This document shows, piece after piece, positions 24,818 through 33,632 of a DNA stretch of 64,000 nt; within the stretch, counting starts at the first letter, position 1; each line of letters starts with the position of its first letter. The notes below the pieces were generated by a model. That model was not told the origin of the DNA and did not search any database. It saw nothing but the letters and a program-made list of their open reading frames with translations. Made by a program: the position numbers and the translations under genes. This DNA is from VXYL01 sp963422285 (GTDB lineage: Bacteria > Pseudomonadota > Gammaproteobacteria > Pseudomonadales > Azotimanducaceae): the NCBI GenBank assembly GCA_963422285.2, contig CAXXJO010000001.1, forward strand, positions 496,001 through 560,000, read 5' to 3'.

Positions 24818-26257
24818 TCAGTCGGATGTGGACCGGATGTGCTCGACGATGCTGGAGGTGGAACAGTTCTCGACTAGGCCCAGTACCTGCACATCGCCGC
24901 CATAGCCGCGCACGAAGTCGGCACCGACCACGTCTTCAATGGCGTAGTCGCCTCCCTTCACCAGCACGTCGGGCCGGATCTCGGCGAGCAGCGCCTCTGG
25001 CGTGTCCTCGGAAAACGGTACCACCCAGTCTACCGACTCCAGTCCTTCCAGGACGCGCAGGCGCCGTGGCAGGCCGTTCACGGGCCGCCCTTCGCCCTTC
25101 AGTCGGCGGGTGGAATCGTCGTCGTTGACAGCAACGATCAGCCGGTCGCCGAGTTCGCGGGCTTCGTTGAGGTAGCCGACATGGCCGGCGTGGAGGATAT
25201 CGAAGCAGCCATTGGTGAAGACGATGCGCTCCCCCTTGCGTCGAGCACGGGCGATGACGCGGACGAGCTGGCCATTGGGCAGGGAACCATCCATGCGCCC
25301 GCTTTGGCGAACATGGCTGCGGATGGCGTCGTTGAGTTCCTGGCGGGATACCGGCGCAGTGCCGAACTTGCCGCAGACCAAACCGCCGGCGATGTTGGCG
25401 AGACGGGCACCTTCCGCCCGCGGCCAGCCCATGGCCATGCAGACGCCCAGGGTTGCGGCGACGGTATCGCCGGCACCGGTTTCGTCGTAGACGTCAACGC
25501 TCAGCGCCGGAATATGAAGCTGCTCGCCGGACGCCTCGAACAGCGTCATGCCTTCGCCGCCGCGGGTGAGCGCGATGGCGTCGACGCCGCTGTCCCGGGC
25601 CAGACGGCAGCTGACGGCGCGCAGTTGGGTCTCCTCGGGCCAGTAGCCCAAAGCCGCCTCGAACTCTGGACGATTGGGTTTCAGGATCGCCACGCCTCGG
25701 TAGGCGGCGAAGGGCTTGTACTTCGGATCGGCGACGACGGCCACATTGTGCATCTCGGCCAGCGCCATGATGCGGCCGGGGTTGGCCACTGCGCCCTTGT
25801 CGTAGTCCTCGACCACCAGCGTGCCGGCCGCATCCATGTGCCTCTCGACGCGACAGGCGACCTCGGCGGCAACCGACGCCGGCAGCGGCGTTTCGAAGTC
25901 CATGCGCACTAGCTGCTGCTGCATGCTGACCAGCCGCTCCTTGAGCGTGGTGCGCCAGCCCTTGGCCACCACCAGATCGGCTTCGACGCCAGCGGCAGCC
26001 AGCAGCTCGGCCACGGCATGGCCGCTGGGATCGTCGCCGACAGCGCCGATCAGCGTACAACGCGCCCCGAGCGAGACGACATTCAGCGCCACGTTGGCGG
26101 CGCCGCCCAAGCGATCCTCGCTGCTCTCCACCAGCACCACGGGCACCGGCGCCTCTCGGGAGACGCGGTCGGTGCGGCCGTGAATGTAGCGGTCCAGCAT
26201 GATGTCGCCGACGACTAGCACGTGGACGTCGAGCTCTGGCGGCAGCAATCGCGTCAT
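24818..26257 (-). CDS. hldE: Bifunctional heptose 7-phosphate kinase / heptose 1-phosphate adenylyltransferase
   Basis: A 479-residue two-domain enzyme. Residues 1-320 are a PfkB/ribokinase-type kinase with GGAANVALNVVSLGA and the catalytic DETGAGDTVAA. Residues 345-479 are a nucleotidyltransferase with FTNGCFDILHAGHVGYL (HxGH) and RPVNGLPRR. It makes ADP-D-glycero-heptose for the LPS inner core, which the heptosyltransferases downstream in this locus use. It precedes no gene on its strand; the glycosyltransferase gene lies 30 bp upstream. Confidence 0.96.
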   Translation of the reverse strand: MTRLLPPELDVHVLVVGDIMLDRYIHGRTDRVSREAPVPVVLVESSEDRLGGAANVALNVVSLGARCTLIGAVGDDPSGHAVAELLAAAGVEADLVVAKGWRTTLKERLVSMQQQLVRMDFETPLPASVAAEVACRVERHMDAAGTLVVEDYDKGAVANPGRIMALAEMHNVAVVADPKYKPFAAYRGVAILKPNRPEFEAALGYWPEETQLRAVSCRLARDSGVDAIALTRGGEGMTLFEASGEQLHIPALSVDVYDETGAGDTVAATLGVCMAMGWPRAEGARLANIAGGLVCGKFGTAPVSRQELNDAIRSHVRQSGRMDGSLPNGQLVRVIARARRKGERIVFTNGCFDILHAGHVGYLNEARELGDRLIVAVNDDDSTRRLKGEGRPVNGLPRRLRVLEGLESVDWVVPFSEDTPEALLAEIRPDVLVKGGDYAIEDVVGADFVRGYGGDVQVLGLVENCSTSSIVEHIRSTSD

Positions 26258-26287
26258 GGGCGCAATGCTACCACAGGGACTCCGCGA

Positions 26288-27313
26288 TCACGGGGCGAGC
26301 AGTTCCCGATATCGCCCAGCCAGCGCCTCTATGGAGAAGCAGCGCGCAATGCGGCGCTGGGCGCGAACGTCATAGCCGGGCACCGCCGCAGAGCCGTTCC
26401 GCATCGTACGCAGGGCGGCGGCGAGCTCGGCCTCGGTGGTGAAGTAGGCGCCGCAGCCGCCGAGCACATAGCGCGGACCGGGGCGGTCGGCGCAGACCAC
26501 CGGCACGGCGGCGGCCATGGCTTCGAGCAGCGCGAAGCCGAATGCCTCGCGCTCGGTAGAGCAGGCGAGCAGCATGTCGAATGCGCCAAGCAGCGCCCGC
26601 GCGTCGGCGCGGAATCCGGCGAAGATCACGCCGTCCCCGGCATCGCGCTGCAACCCTTCCCGCAGTTTGCCATCGCCGAGGAAGACGAGACGCGCCGCGA
26701 CGTCTTCGCGCCGGTAGCGGTCGAAGGCGCGTAGCGCTCGGGCCGGATCCTTCTTCGGGTGCAGGCGGCCGATCACGGCAATGGCGAATGCGGATGCCGG
26801 TATGCCGAGTTCTGCCCGGGCCGTGGAGCGAGGAAGCAGCTGGCGACGAAGCGCGGCGGCGGCGATGGGGTTGGGCAGGATGCCGGGGGAGACGATACCG
26901 GTGCTGCGCAGATCGTCCGCTACCGGCTCGGAAACCCCGGCGAAGCGTACCCCGGCGTCTCCGGCCAAGCGGCGGCGCAGGCGGCGCGAGAACCGTCCGA
27001 ACAGGCCGAACTCGTGGGCGATGGCGATGTGGCGAGGAATCGCCCGCCGGCGGACCAAGTCCACGCCGGCGCGGTAGGCGCGGTAGCGATGCGAGACCAG
27101 CAGTTGCGGGGAGCGATCGACGACATCAGGCAGCTTCTCGGCAGGCAGGAAGGCGAACTCGAAGCCAGGATTAGGCCGGTGCGCGAAGCCTCGGGATTCG
27201 AAGAACACCGTGGATACCCGGTAGCCGAGGCGGGCGATGGCTTGAGCGTGGCCGGCGCAGACGTCGACGAACGGCGGATGGTCGTTCGGGCAGAGTTGAA
27301 GCGCCTCCAGCAC
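26288..27313 (-). CDS. GT4-family glycosyltransferase (LPS core)
   Basis: A 341-residue retaining GT-B enzyme. The N-domain begins ALQLCPNDHPPFVDVCAGHA. The C-domain has AVIGRLHPKKDPARALRAF, the nucleotide-sugar segment LLACSTEREAFGFALLEAMA (E-x7-E) and AVPVVCADRPGPRYVL. It would add one sugar to the LPS outer core. Its start is a GTG 7 bp after the carbamoyltransferase stop, with no strong ribosome-binding site, so it is probably translated by coupling. By position it corresponds to the Ssg/WapH-type enzymes of Pseudomonas core loci (recalled). Confidence 0.85.
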   Translation of the reverse strand: MLEALQLCPNDHPPFVDVCAGHAQAIARLGYRVSTVFFESRGFAHRPNPGFEFAFLPAEKLPDVVDRSPQLLVSHRYRAYRAGVDLVRRRAIPRHIAIAHEFGLFGRFSRRLRRRLAGDAGVRFAGVSEPVADDLRSTGIVSPGILPNPIAAAALRRQLLPRSTARAELGIPASAFAIAVIGRLHPKKDPARALRAFDRYRREDVAARLVFLGDGKLREGLQRDAGDGVIFAGFRADARALLGAFDMLLACSTEREAFGFALLEAMAAAVPVVCADRPGPRYVLGGCGAYFTTEAELAAALRTMRNGSAAVPGYDVRAQRRIARCFSIEALAGRYRELLAP

Positions 27314-27320
27314 CGACTGA

Positions 27321-29072
27321 TCAGCCCGTGCAGGACGCTGGCGGGCGTTTGGTCACCAGCAGGTCTTCCAGCACCAGATAGCGCAGGTCGGAACCGACGA
27401 ATACCGCCAGGGCATCGGCCGGCGTACAGGCGATGGGTTCGCCACGGCGATTCAGGGAGGTGTTGAGCGCCACTGGTGCGCCAGCGAGTTCGCCGAGATG
27501 TTCCAACAGCGCGTAGTAGCGCGGATTCGCGGCCCGAGTCGCCACCTGAGCACGGGCGGTGCCATCGACATGCACCACCTCGGGAATCCGCATCCGCCAC
27601 GGTTCGGCCACATCGAAGGCGATGGTCATGTACGGTGCCGGATGGCCGCTGCCAAGCACTGCCGGCGCTACTGTGTCGGTCATTGACGGGCAGAACGGCC
27701 GCCAGCGTTCGCGATACTTGATTTCGGCGTTGATGCGGTCGGCGACGCCAGCCACGCTGGGGCAGCCCAGGATGCTGCGCGCGCCGAGGGCGCGGGGGCC
27801 GAACTCCATGCGGCCGTGAAACCAAGCAACCGGATGTCCCGCGACAAGGAGTTCGGCGGCGCGACGCGGCGGATCGTCAAGCGCCGCCACGCACAGCTTC
27901 GGGTGCGCCCGCAGAGCTGCGCGGCAGTCGTCGGTCGAGTACGCCGGGCCGAGAAATACGTGACGCAGCGGCGCGATACGGTCGCCAGCGGCGTGGGCGA
28001 CGAAGGTGGCCGCGCCCAGGGCGGTGCCGGAATCCCCGGCTGCTGGCTGCACGAACAGCTCGCGCACGTCGTCCCGGGCCAGGATGCGCTGGTTGAGCTT
28101 GACGTTGAGCGCCCCGCCGCCGGCGAAGACCAGCCGCCCGGTTTCGGCGAGCACGGCGCCGAGATGCCGGTCGATCAGCGCCAGAGATATCTCCTCGAAG
28201 GCTCGCTGCATGGCCGCAGCGTAGTGGACGTAGGGTTCGTCCATGTCGTCGCCGCGGCGCGGGAGGCCGAACCGACGCACGAGTCGGGAGCTGAAGTAGT
28301 AGCTGCGGCCGTTCGCCTTGTAGCGTCGCAAGCCCACGGTATTGACCAGCCGCGTATCGACGCGGATCGTCCCGTCTCGCCTGTTCCGACAGTCAAGCAG
28401 CGGCGCGAAGTCGAAGCGATAGGGGTCGCCGTAGGGTGCCATGCCCATGGCCTTGTACTCGCCGTCGAGCATCTCGAAACCCAGGTACTCGGTAATGGCG
28501 CCATAGACGCCAGCCAGGGAATCCGGGTCGTAGAACTCTTTGATGCGGGTGATGCGGCCGGCCTCGCCGAACCCGAAGAACGTGGTGGCGTATTCGCCCT
28601 TGCCGTCGATGCCGAGCACCGCGGTTCTGCCGTCGAACCCGGACAGGTGGTAGGCGCTCGAGGCGTGGGCGAGATGATGCTCTACTGGCGCGAACTTCGT
28701 CTGCGACCAGTCGATGCCCAGGTTTCCACCCGCCGCAAGGGCCCGGGAACGGTTGCGGCGAAACCGCCGGTTGCCGTTGAAGATGGCGTCCAGGGCACGA
28801 TCCGGCGCGTACCAGTGGCGGCGGGCGTAGTGCCAGCGGGCGGGACCAAGCAGCGAGACCGGCGCATACGGGAAGGCTACTGCATCGATATCCGCAGCGC
28901 GGATGCCCGCTTCGGCCAAGCAGAAGCGGGCGGCCTCCACCGGCATGCGGTTTTTCGCATGCTTGTCGCGCACGAACCGTTCCTCCTCGGCAGCGGCAGC
29001 GATTTCGCCATCGATCAGAAGCGCCGCCGAGGGATCGTGGCCGAGGGCGCCCGAAAGTCCCAGAACGATCAA
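27321..29072 (-). CDS. Carbamoyltransferase (NodU/CmcH/TobZ family), probably LPS-core acting
   Basis: A 583-residue O-carbamoyltransferase. The N-terminal Kae1-like ASKHA domain has VLGLSGALGHDPSAALLIDG, EEERFVRDKHAKNRMPVEAA and EHHLAHASSAYHLSGF, with the metal-binding histidines, then LVFAGGGALNVKLNQ. The C-terminal domain has VAWFHGRMEFGPRALGARSI and PVALNTSLNRRGEPI. It transfers carbamoyl from carbamoyl phosphate through carbamoyl-AMP. In P. aeruginosa the related WapO carbamoylates LPS heptose, and the neighbours here (WaaP-type kinase, heptosyltransferases) make the same role likely. TTG 29072 is chosen: it overlaps the kinase stop as TTGA and has an AGGAGG 6 bases upstream. Confidence 0.9.
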   Translation of the reverse strand: MIVLGLSGALGHDPSAALLIDGEIAAAAEEERFVRDKHAKNRMPVEAARFCLAEAGIRAADIDAVAFPYAPVSLLGPARWHYARRHWYAPDRALDAIFNGNRRFRRNRSRALAAGGNLGIDWSQTKFAPVEHHLAHASSAYHLSGFDGRTAVLGIDGKGEYATTFFGFGEAGRITRIKEFYDPDSLAGVYGAITEYLGFEMLDGEYKAMGMAPYGDPYRFDFAPLLDCRNRRDGTIRVDTRLVNTVGLRRYKANGRSYYFSSRLVRRFGLPRRGDDMDEPYVHYAAAMQRAFEEISLALIDRHLGAVLAETGRLVFAGGGALNVKLNQRILARDDVRELFVQPAAGDSGTALGAATFVAHAAGDRIAPLRHVFLGPAYSTDDCRAALRAHPKLCVAALDDPPRRAAELLVAGHPVAWFHGRMEFGPRALGARSILGCPSVAGVADRINAEIKYRERWRPFCPSMTDTVAPAVLGSGHPAPYMTIAFDVAEPWRMRIPEVVHVDGTARAQVATRAANPRYYALLEHLGELAGAPVALNTSLNRRGEPIACTPADALAVFVGSDLRYLVLEDLLVTKRPPASCTG

Positions 29073-31369
29073 GACTCGCCTCCTGCCGACAGCTCCCGGG
29101 CCAGCGCCTCGCGCATCGACATCGGCCAGTTGCATAGAAAACGAGCCAAGTCGCGCCGATGGCGCCGTCGGAACCTTCCGACGCGGCGATGGAGTCGCGC
29201 CGCGTCCAGATCCAGCACCCAGATGCCGTCAGCGGCAGCGACGAAGTTGCTGGCCTTGGTATCGCCGTGGCTAATGCGCAACTCGCGCAAACTCTGGAAC
29301 AGAGTGCGCAGAGCACCCGCCAGCGGGCTATCCAATCCCCGCGCTTCGACGACATCGGCGAGAGGCTCCCCATCGACATAGTCGAGCACCAAGTAGGCTG
29401 TGGCGGCACCGACCGTCGGGCGGCGCCGTTCGATCATGGCGCGTGGACGCGCCGTGGCGATGCCCAGGAAGCGCAGGCCATGCCCCACCTGCCAAGCGCG
29501 ACGGGCCCGGGACGGACGCATTGCCAAGCGCCATTGGTGGCGGCGGTTCTTGACGTGGTAGCGCTTGACCACCAGCTCGCCGACACGCGCCACTGTGGCG
29601 GTATTCCCGCGCTTCAAGGGCACGCCGGCGGCCAGAGCGCGTTCGGGGTCGCCGATGACGGCGCATAGCTGCGGATCGTCATCGCCCCGCGCCACGGCGA
29701 CGAGACGATCCGCTTCCCTGCGGATGGCGAACTCGGTGCAGTCGCGCACCGTCTTGGCGACGAACTTGGCCACCCGGCGGCGGCGAGCGGCAGCCACGAG
29801 TTCCAGCAGACGACGCGAATCCTCGGCTTTAGGCGGCCAGCCGCGCCCTTGGGCGTACTGCCCCGCCAGTTCCGCCAGGCACGGCAGGTCAGCGGCGGGG
29901 AAGTGAGCCAGCAAGCGGGCGACATCGCGCCAGCTCCGAGCGCGGCCCACTGCCCATGGGCCGCGCTTGACGCTGCCGCCGTCAATGGCGAAGACCCGTT
30001 CCTTCTGCACCAGGAAGTTGCCGACATGCAGATCCCGCTGCCGCACCCCGCGCCGGTGCAGCCGGGCGAGCGTCGCCAGCAGCGGACCGACATCGCCGCG
30101 GCCCGGCAGGCCGACATCGTCGATGCATTCGAACGCCAGCAGCCGCGCTGCGCCGCCTCGTCCGACGCCTATCAGCGCTGGCGTCGCCACTCCAGACGCC
30201 CGCAGCAAGGCAATGCCGCGCCGTTCGCGACCGAAATCCCGCCCGCCGTGCGTCCCGAAGAATGCCTTGACGACCAGATCGCGCCCCTCGACCACCATCC
30301 GCGCCGTCAAGCGGCGGCCAGGCTGCAAGCGCAGCACTTCGGTACAGACCGCACGTACGCCGCCGGCACCGAGATCGAAGTCGCATCGAAACGGCACCGT
30401 CGGCTCGCGGCCCAACGAGGCGAAGTTCGCAATGGTCGCCATGCCGTGATCGACACTCGCGGCAGCGCTTCCCGTCGCCAGCCCCCTGGCCACGCCCCTT
30501 GCCGCCAAGCGGGCCGCGCGTTGGGCGACGGCAACCCAGAACCGTCGGTTGCGGCGCAGCTCGGGGGCGGGACGCACTCCGCTGTAGGCAGCGACGAAGC
30601 GCAAGCAGTCGCTGCGGGTCAAGGCCAGCGGCGCTGCGGAGTACAGCAGCGCCGCCAAGTCCCGCCGCCGCCAGCGGCGGGGCAAGCGGGCGCGGATGCG
30701 GGCGCGGTGCAGGTCGATGACGGCGAGTTGCGCCTCGCCGCCGCATAGCCTCTCCGCGCTTATCAGCAGATGACTGAGGTAGCAGTCCCGATGGTGAACG
30801 CCGGCAGCATGCATGGCACGGATCTGCTTGCCGGCGGCATGCAGCAACCGCCGCTTGAGCTCCAGCGGCGGCGGCTTCGCGGCCCAGCGGTTGGCGAGCT
30901 CCTCCAAGCTGACGAACCCGTCCAGCGCATCGCAGACTACGAACGAACGGCGCTTGGCCGGATTGCCGCCGAACGCACCGAACGCGGCTACGCCAGGCGC
31001 GGGTACGCCGTGCTGGCACAGCCGCCGGCAGGCGGCGAACTCGTTGCGCGCTCCCAGCACAGGCGGCTTCAGCGTCAGCAGATTCTTGACGATCTCCCGC
31101 CAGCCCACGCCGTCGTGCAGTTTGACGAAGTAGGCCGAGCCGGCGGCAGCGAAGCGCAGCGTACGCCGCCCCGCCGCTTGGCGGTAGATGTCGCCAGAGA
31201 CTGCGGACAGGGCTGCGAAGAGCGCCTGTTCTTCCAGGGCGCATGGTGCCAGCGCCCCTGCTTTCAACGCGGCGCGGAAGTCGTCGCGCAGGTAGTAGAC
31301 GACGCGACCCGCGCGGCGGGTCGCCCCCCGATTCGCCAGCGAATCGGTCTCCTCAGACGCCGCGGACAT
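29069..31369 (-). CDS. waaP: LPS core heptose kinase, WaaP fused to two further kinase-like modules
   Basis: A 766-residue protein with three RfaP/Kdo-kinase-like modules. Module 1 (about 55-300) matches WaaP: GRRTLRF, YFVKLHDGVGWREIVKNLL (Lys83), HHRDCYLSHLL (Asp195) and AVIDLHRARI (Asp219). Module 2 (about 345-545) has LVVKAFFG, RQRDLHVGNFLVQ (Asp446) and AIDGGSVKRGP. Module 3 (about 585-760) has LVVKRYHVKN, HGDTKASNFV (Asp703) and VLDLDAARL. All three retain the Lys, the HxD-like Asp and the metal-binding Asp. WaaP phosphorylates heptose I of the core with ATP. In Pseudomonas these activities are separate genes, as I recall. The first 22 residues come from palindromic repeat DNA; a TTG at 31378 is the alternative start. 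Confidence 0.88.
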   Translation of the reverse strand: MSAASEETDSLANRGATRRAGRVVYYLRDDFRAALKAGALAPCALEEQALFAALSAVSGDIYRQAAGRRTLRFAAAGSAYFVKLHDGVGWREIVKNLLTLKPPVLGARNEFAACRRLCQHGVPAPGVAAFGAFGGNPAKRRSFVVCDALDGFVSLEELANRWAAKPPPLELKRRLLHAAGKQIRAMHAAGVHHRDCYLSHLLISAERLCGGEAQLAVIDLHRARIRARLPRRWRRRDLAALLYSAAPLALTRSDCLRFVAAYSGVRPAPELRRNRRFWVAVAQRAARLAARGVARGLATGSAAASVDHGMATIANFASLGREPTVPFRCDFDLGAGGVRAVCTEVLRLQPGRRLTARMVVEGRDLVVKAFFGTHGGRDFGRERRGIALLRASGVATPALIGVGRGGAARLLAFECIDDVGLPGRGDVGPLLATLARLHRRGVRQRDLHVGNFLVQKERVFAIDGGSVKRGPWAVGRARSWRDVARLLAHFPAADLPCLAELAGQYAQGRGWPPKAEDSRRLLELVAAARRRRVAKFVAKTVRDCTEFAIRREADRLVAVARGDDDPQLCAVIGDPERALAAGVPLKRGNTATVARVGELVVKRYHVKNRRHQWRLAMRPSRARRAWQVGHGLRFLGIATARPRAMIERRRPTVGAATAYLVLDYVDGEPLADVVEARGLDSPLAGALRTLFQSLRELRISHGDTKASNFVAAADGIWVLDLDAARLHRRVGRFRRRHRRDLARFLCNWPMSMREALARELSAGGES
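29079..29084 (-). promoter_or_regulatory. Ribosome-binding site deciding the TTG start of the carbamoyltransferase
   Basis: AGGAGG on the minus strand, 6 bases before TTG 29072. The frame is open further upstream, but this perfect site and the TTGA overlap with the kinase stop fix the start. Confidence 0.75.
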
Positions 31370-31457
31370 GCTCTTCAACCACGCGACCCGCGCGGCGGGT
31401 CGCCCCCCGATTCGCCAGCGAATCGGTCTCCTCAGAAACGGCGGGCATGCTCTTCAA
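31302..31457. repeat. Tandem pair of two-hairpin palindromic repeats (79-bp period)
   Basis: Two copies, beginning at 31302 and 31381. Each holds hairpin 1 with arms GCGACCCGC/GCGGGTCGC (3-nt loop), a C-rich spacer, then hairpin 2 with arms CGATTCGC/GCGAATCG (2-nt loop), followed by GTCTCCTCAGA and a segment matching the end of the upstream glycosyltransferase gene. The pair lies between that gene and the kinase gene and supplies the kinase N-terminus. Same architecture as the pair at 40361-40522. Confidence 0.8.
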
Positions 31458-33621
31458 TGATCTCGGCCACTTGCGAAGCTTGGCCGTAGCGGCTCGGATC
31501 GGTACCGAATCGGGCCGCGTTGGCCTGCCAGCGGGCACGGCTTCGGGGCGACGAAACGAGGCCTACCAAGGCGTGGTTGCAGTCGGCTTGGCGGAACGGC
31601 GCCGGCAGCACGATGCCGGCCTCCGCCTGCCGCACCAGGGCGGACTCCTGCACCCAGTCGTGGGTAATCACCGCCCGTCCCGCGGCGAGGGCATCGAACA
31701 GCCAGCCATTGGACGAGGGCGCGAAGGCCAGATCCACGAAAACATCCGCCGTCTCGATAGCGTCGCGACAGTCGACGCCAGCGGCGAAGACGCGCACCTG
31801 CTCGCGCAGCTTCAAGACCCGCGTCGCAGCGTGAAACCTTTCTGCGAGCAGGCCGAGCGCCAGCAGCCGGCAACGGTCGCGGAGTTCTTCCGGCAGCTTG
31901 CCCAAACCCACCAACAGTCGCTCGAAGCCGTGGCGGACCAGATCGCCGCCGATCATCACGAATACCACGTCGTCCGTGCCGTACCCGTATTCGGTGCGCA
32001 GCTTCGCACGGGTCGCGCTAGGGGGGGGCAGGCCAGCCAGCAGACCCGGTGGCAGGTCGCCGTTCGCCAGCACGGGGCAAGGCCTCCCTTTCGTCGCCTT
32101 GCGGAATCCCGATGTGGGGCGTGTTCCGTGCCGGCGACGCCATCCTGGAAGGAACTGCGAGTCGCGCTCGTCGCCGTAGTAGAGGTCGATGCCAGGCAGC
32201 CGCTCGAAACCCACCACGCAGGCGGCCGGCACACGACGCAACGCCTCCGCCACCCAGCGTCGGTAGCGGTCGAAGCGTCCGCTTGGCGTCATCGCCGCCA
32301 CTGGTACATGCACCAGCTCGATGCTCGGCGTTGCGGACTGCACCAGACCGGCGGCTTCCTCGCACCCGCTGGCGCCACGCCACGAGCGAGCGTAGATGCG
32401 GACGTTCAGGCCATGCGCACGGCAGGCTTGCGCCACCGGAACCAGAGGCCGGCACTTCGGTTCGGTGGGGGAGTACTCGTAGACGCAGAACGCCACCAAG
32501 GGCGGTTCGTCGCCACCGGCGAATCGCTCCAGGAGTTCCACGGCGCATGGCGCCATGGCATAGAGGCTATCGTCCTTCGCCAATTCGCGCCCTCTCCGCG
32601 ACCACTGGGATCGCTCTTCCGAGGTCAGCAGGCGTTCGAGATCGGCGTTGAAACGCGCTTGGTCGAACGGTACTGGCGTGACGATGCCGGCACCGGCGCG
32701 GGCGATGTACGGCGCATAGCCGCAGTTCGCCGTCACCAGCGCGGGCAGGCCGGCGATGGCGCTTTCCAGGATGACCATGCCAGCGGCCTCGTCGTAGGCC
32801 GGCAGGACGAAGGCGTCGGCGGCGTGCAGCAGCGCCGGCAGGTCGTCGCGGCCGCCCAGGAAGCGCACCCGTTCGGCGATCCCCAAGCGGTGCGCCAGCC
32901 GCCGGAAGCGCATCGCCTTGTCGGCCCCGACGACGAACAGCCGCAGCCGTTGGCGCACCGCCGGCGGCAGCGCCGCCACCCCGCGCAGCACGCGGCCCAG
33001 CCCCTTCTTGGCGAACCCGGAGCCGATGAACAGCAGCAGCAACTCCCCCTCGGCGATATGCAGCGTCCGGCGCAGCGCTGCGGCGTCGGTTCCTGCCTCG
33101 GCGCGGTCGCGTTCGATGCCCGGCGGCAGCGCATGGAAGCGATGGGACGGCGTCCCGTAGACGGCTTGGAAGATATCGGCCTGGTCGGGCGCGATGGCCA
33201 GAATGCGCGTGCGGCCATGGGCGGCGAACACGGCGCGTTCGAACTCGGCGAAGTGGCGGTAGCGCGGCGTCAGCCGGTACGCCCAAGGCCGCTGCGTACG
33301 CGCCTTGTGCTCGAAGCAGGAGTCGGCGGCGTAGTAGACGTCCAGCCCCGGCATCTTGTTCATGCCCACCACCAGATCCGCCGGCTGGCGGGCCAAGTGC
33401 TCGGCGACGCCGGCCGCGAAGCGCCGCTGCCGCGCATGGCTGCGCAGACCGCGCCCGGCAAGCAGCACGAGGTCTATGTCGGCGAGTCGCTCGCCCTCCC
33501 AGCGCATGGCGTAGATGCACACCCGGTGTCCCCGCTGCCGGCACAACGTGGCGATCTTGACTAGATCCCGCGCCACGCCGCCGTAGGGAAAGAACTTGAA
33601 GATGACAAACGCAACGCGCAC
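31432..33621 (-). CDS. waaG: LPS core glycosyltransferase: WaaG-like domain fused to a second GT4-like domain
   Basis: A 729-residue protein from GTG 33621 (VRVAFVIFKFFPYGGVARDL). Residues 1-370 look like WaaG (GT4): GHRVCIYAMRWEG, VVGMNKMPGLDVYYAADSCF, LLLLFIGSGFAKKGL, and the E-x7-E region LPAYDEAAGMVILESAIAGLP. Residues from about 385 begin again with VAFCVYEYSPTEPKCRPLVP, then VGFERLPGIDLYYGDERDSQ, FVMIGGDLVRHGFERLL and FAPSSNGWLFDALAAGRAVI, a diverged second copy of the same fold. WaaG adds the first outer-core hexose to heptose II. The second half lacks a clear E-x7-E, so it may be a different or inactive transferase. It lies 11 bp after waaC. Confidence 0.85.
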   Translation of the reverse strand: MRVAFVIFKFFPYGGVARDLVKIATLCRQRGHRVCIYAMRWEGERLADIDLVLLAGRGLRSHARQRRFAAGVAEHLARQPADLVVGMNKMPGLDVYYAADSCFEHKARTQRPWAYRLTPRYRHFAEFERAVFAAHGRTRILAIAPDQADIFQAVYGTPSHRFHALPPGIERDRAEAGTDAAALRRTLHIAEGELLLLFIGSGFAKKGLGRVLRGVAALPPAVRQRLRLFVVGADKAMRFRRLAHRLGIAERVRFLGGRDDLPALLHAADAFVLPAYDEAAGMVILESAIAGLPALVTANCGYAPYIARAGAGIVTPVPFDQARFNADLERLLTSEERSQWSRRGRELAKDDSLYAMAPCAVELLERFAGGDEPPLVAFCVYEYSPTEPKCRPLVPVAQACRAHGLNVRIYARSWRGASGCEEAAGLVQSATPSIELVHVPVAAMTPSGRFDRYRRWVAEALRRVPAACVVGFERLPGIDLYYGDERDSQFLPGWRRRHGTRPTSGFRKATKGRPCPVLANGDLPPGLLAGLPPPSATRAKLRTEYGYGTDDVVFVMIGGDLVRHGFERLLVGLGKLPEELRDRCRLLALGLLAERFHAATRVLKLREQVRVFAAGVDCRDAIETADVFVDLAFAPSSNGWLFDALAAGRAVITHDWVQESALVRQAEAGIVLPAPFRQADCNHALVGLVSSPRSRARWQANAARFGTDPSRYGQASQVAEIIEEHARRF

Positions 33622-33632
33622 GGGGCCAAACC

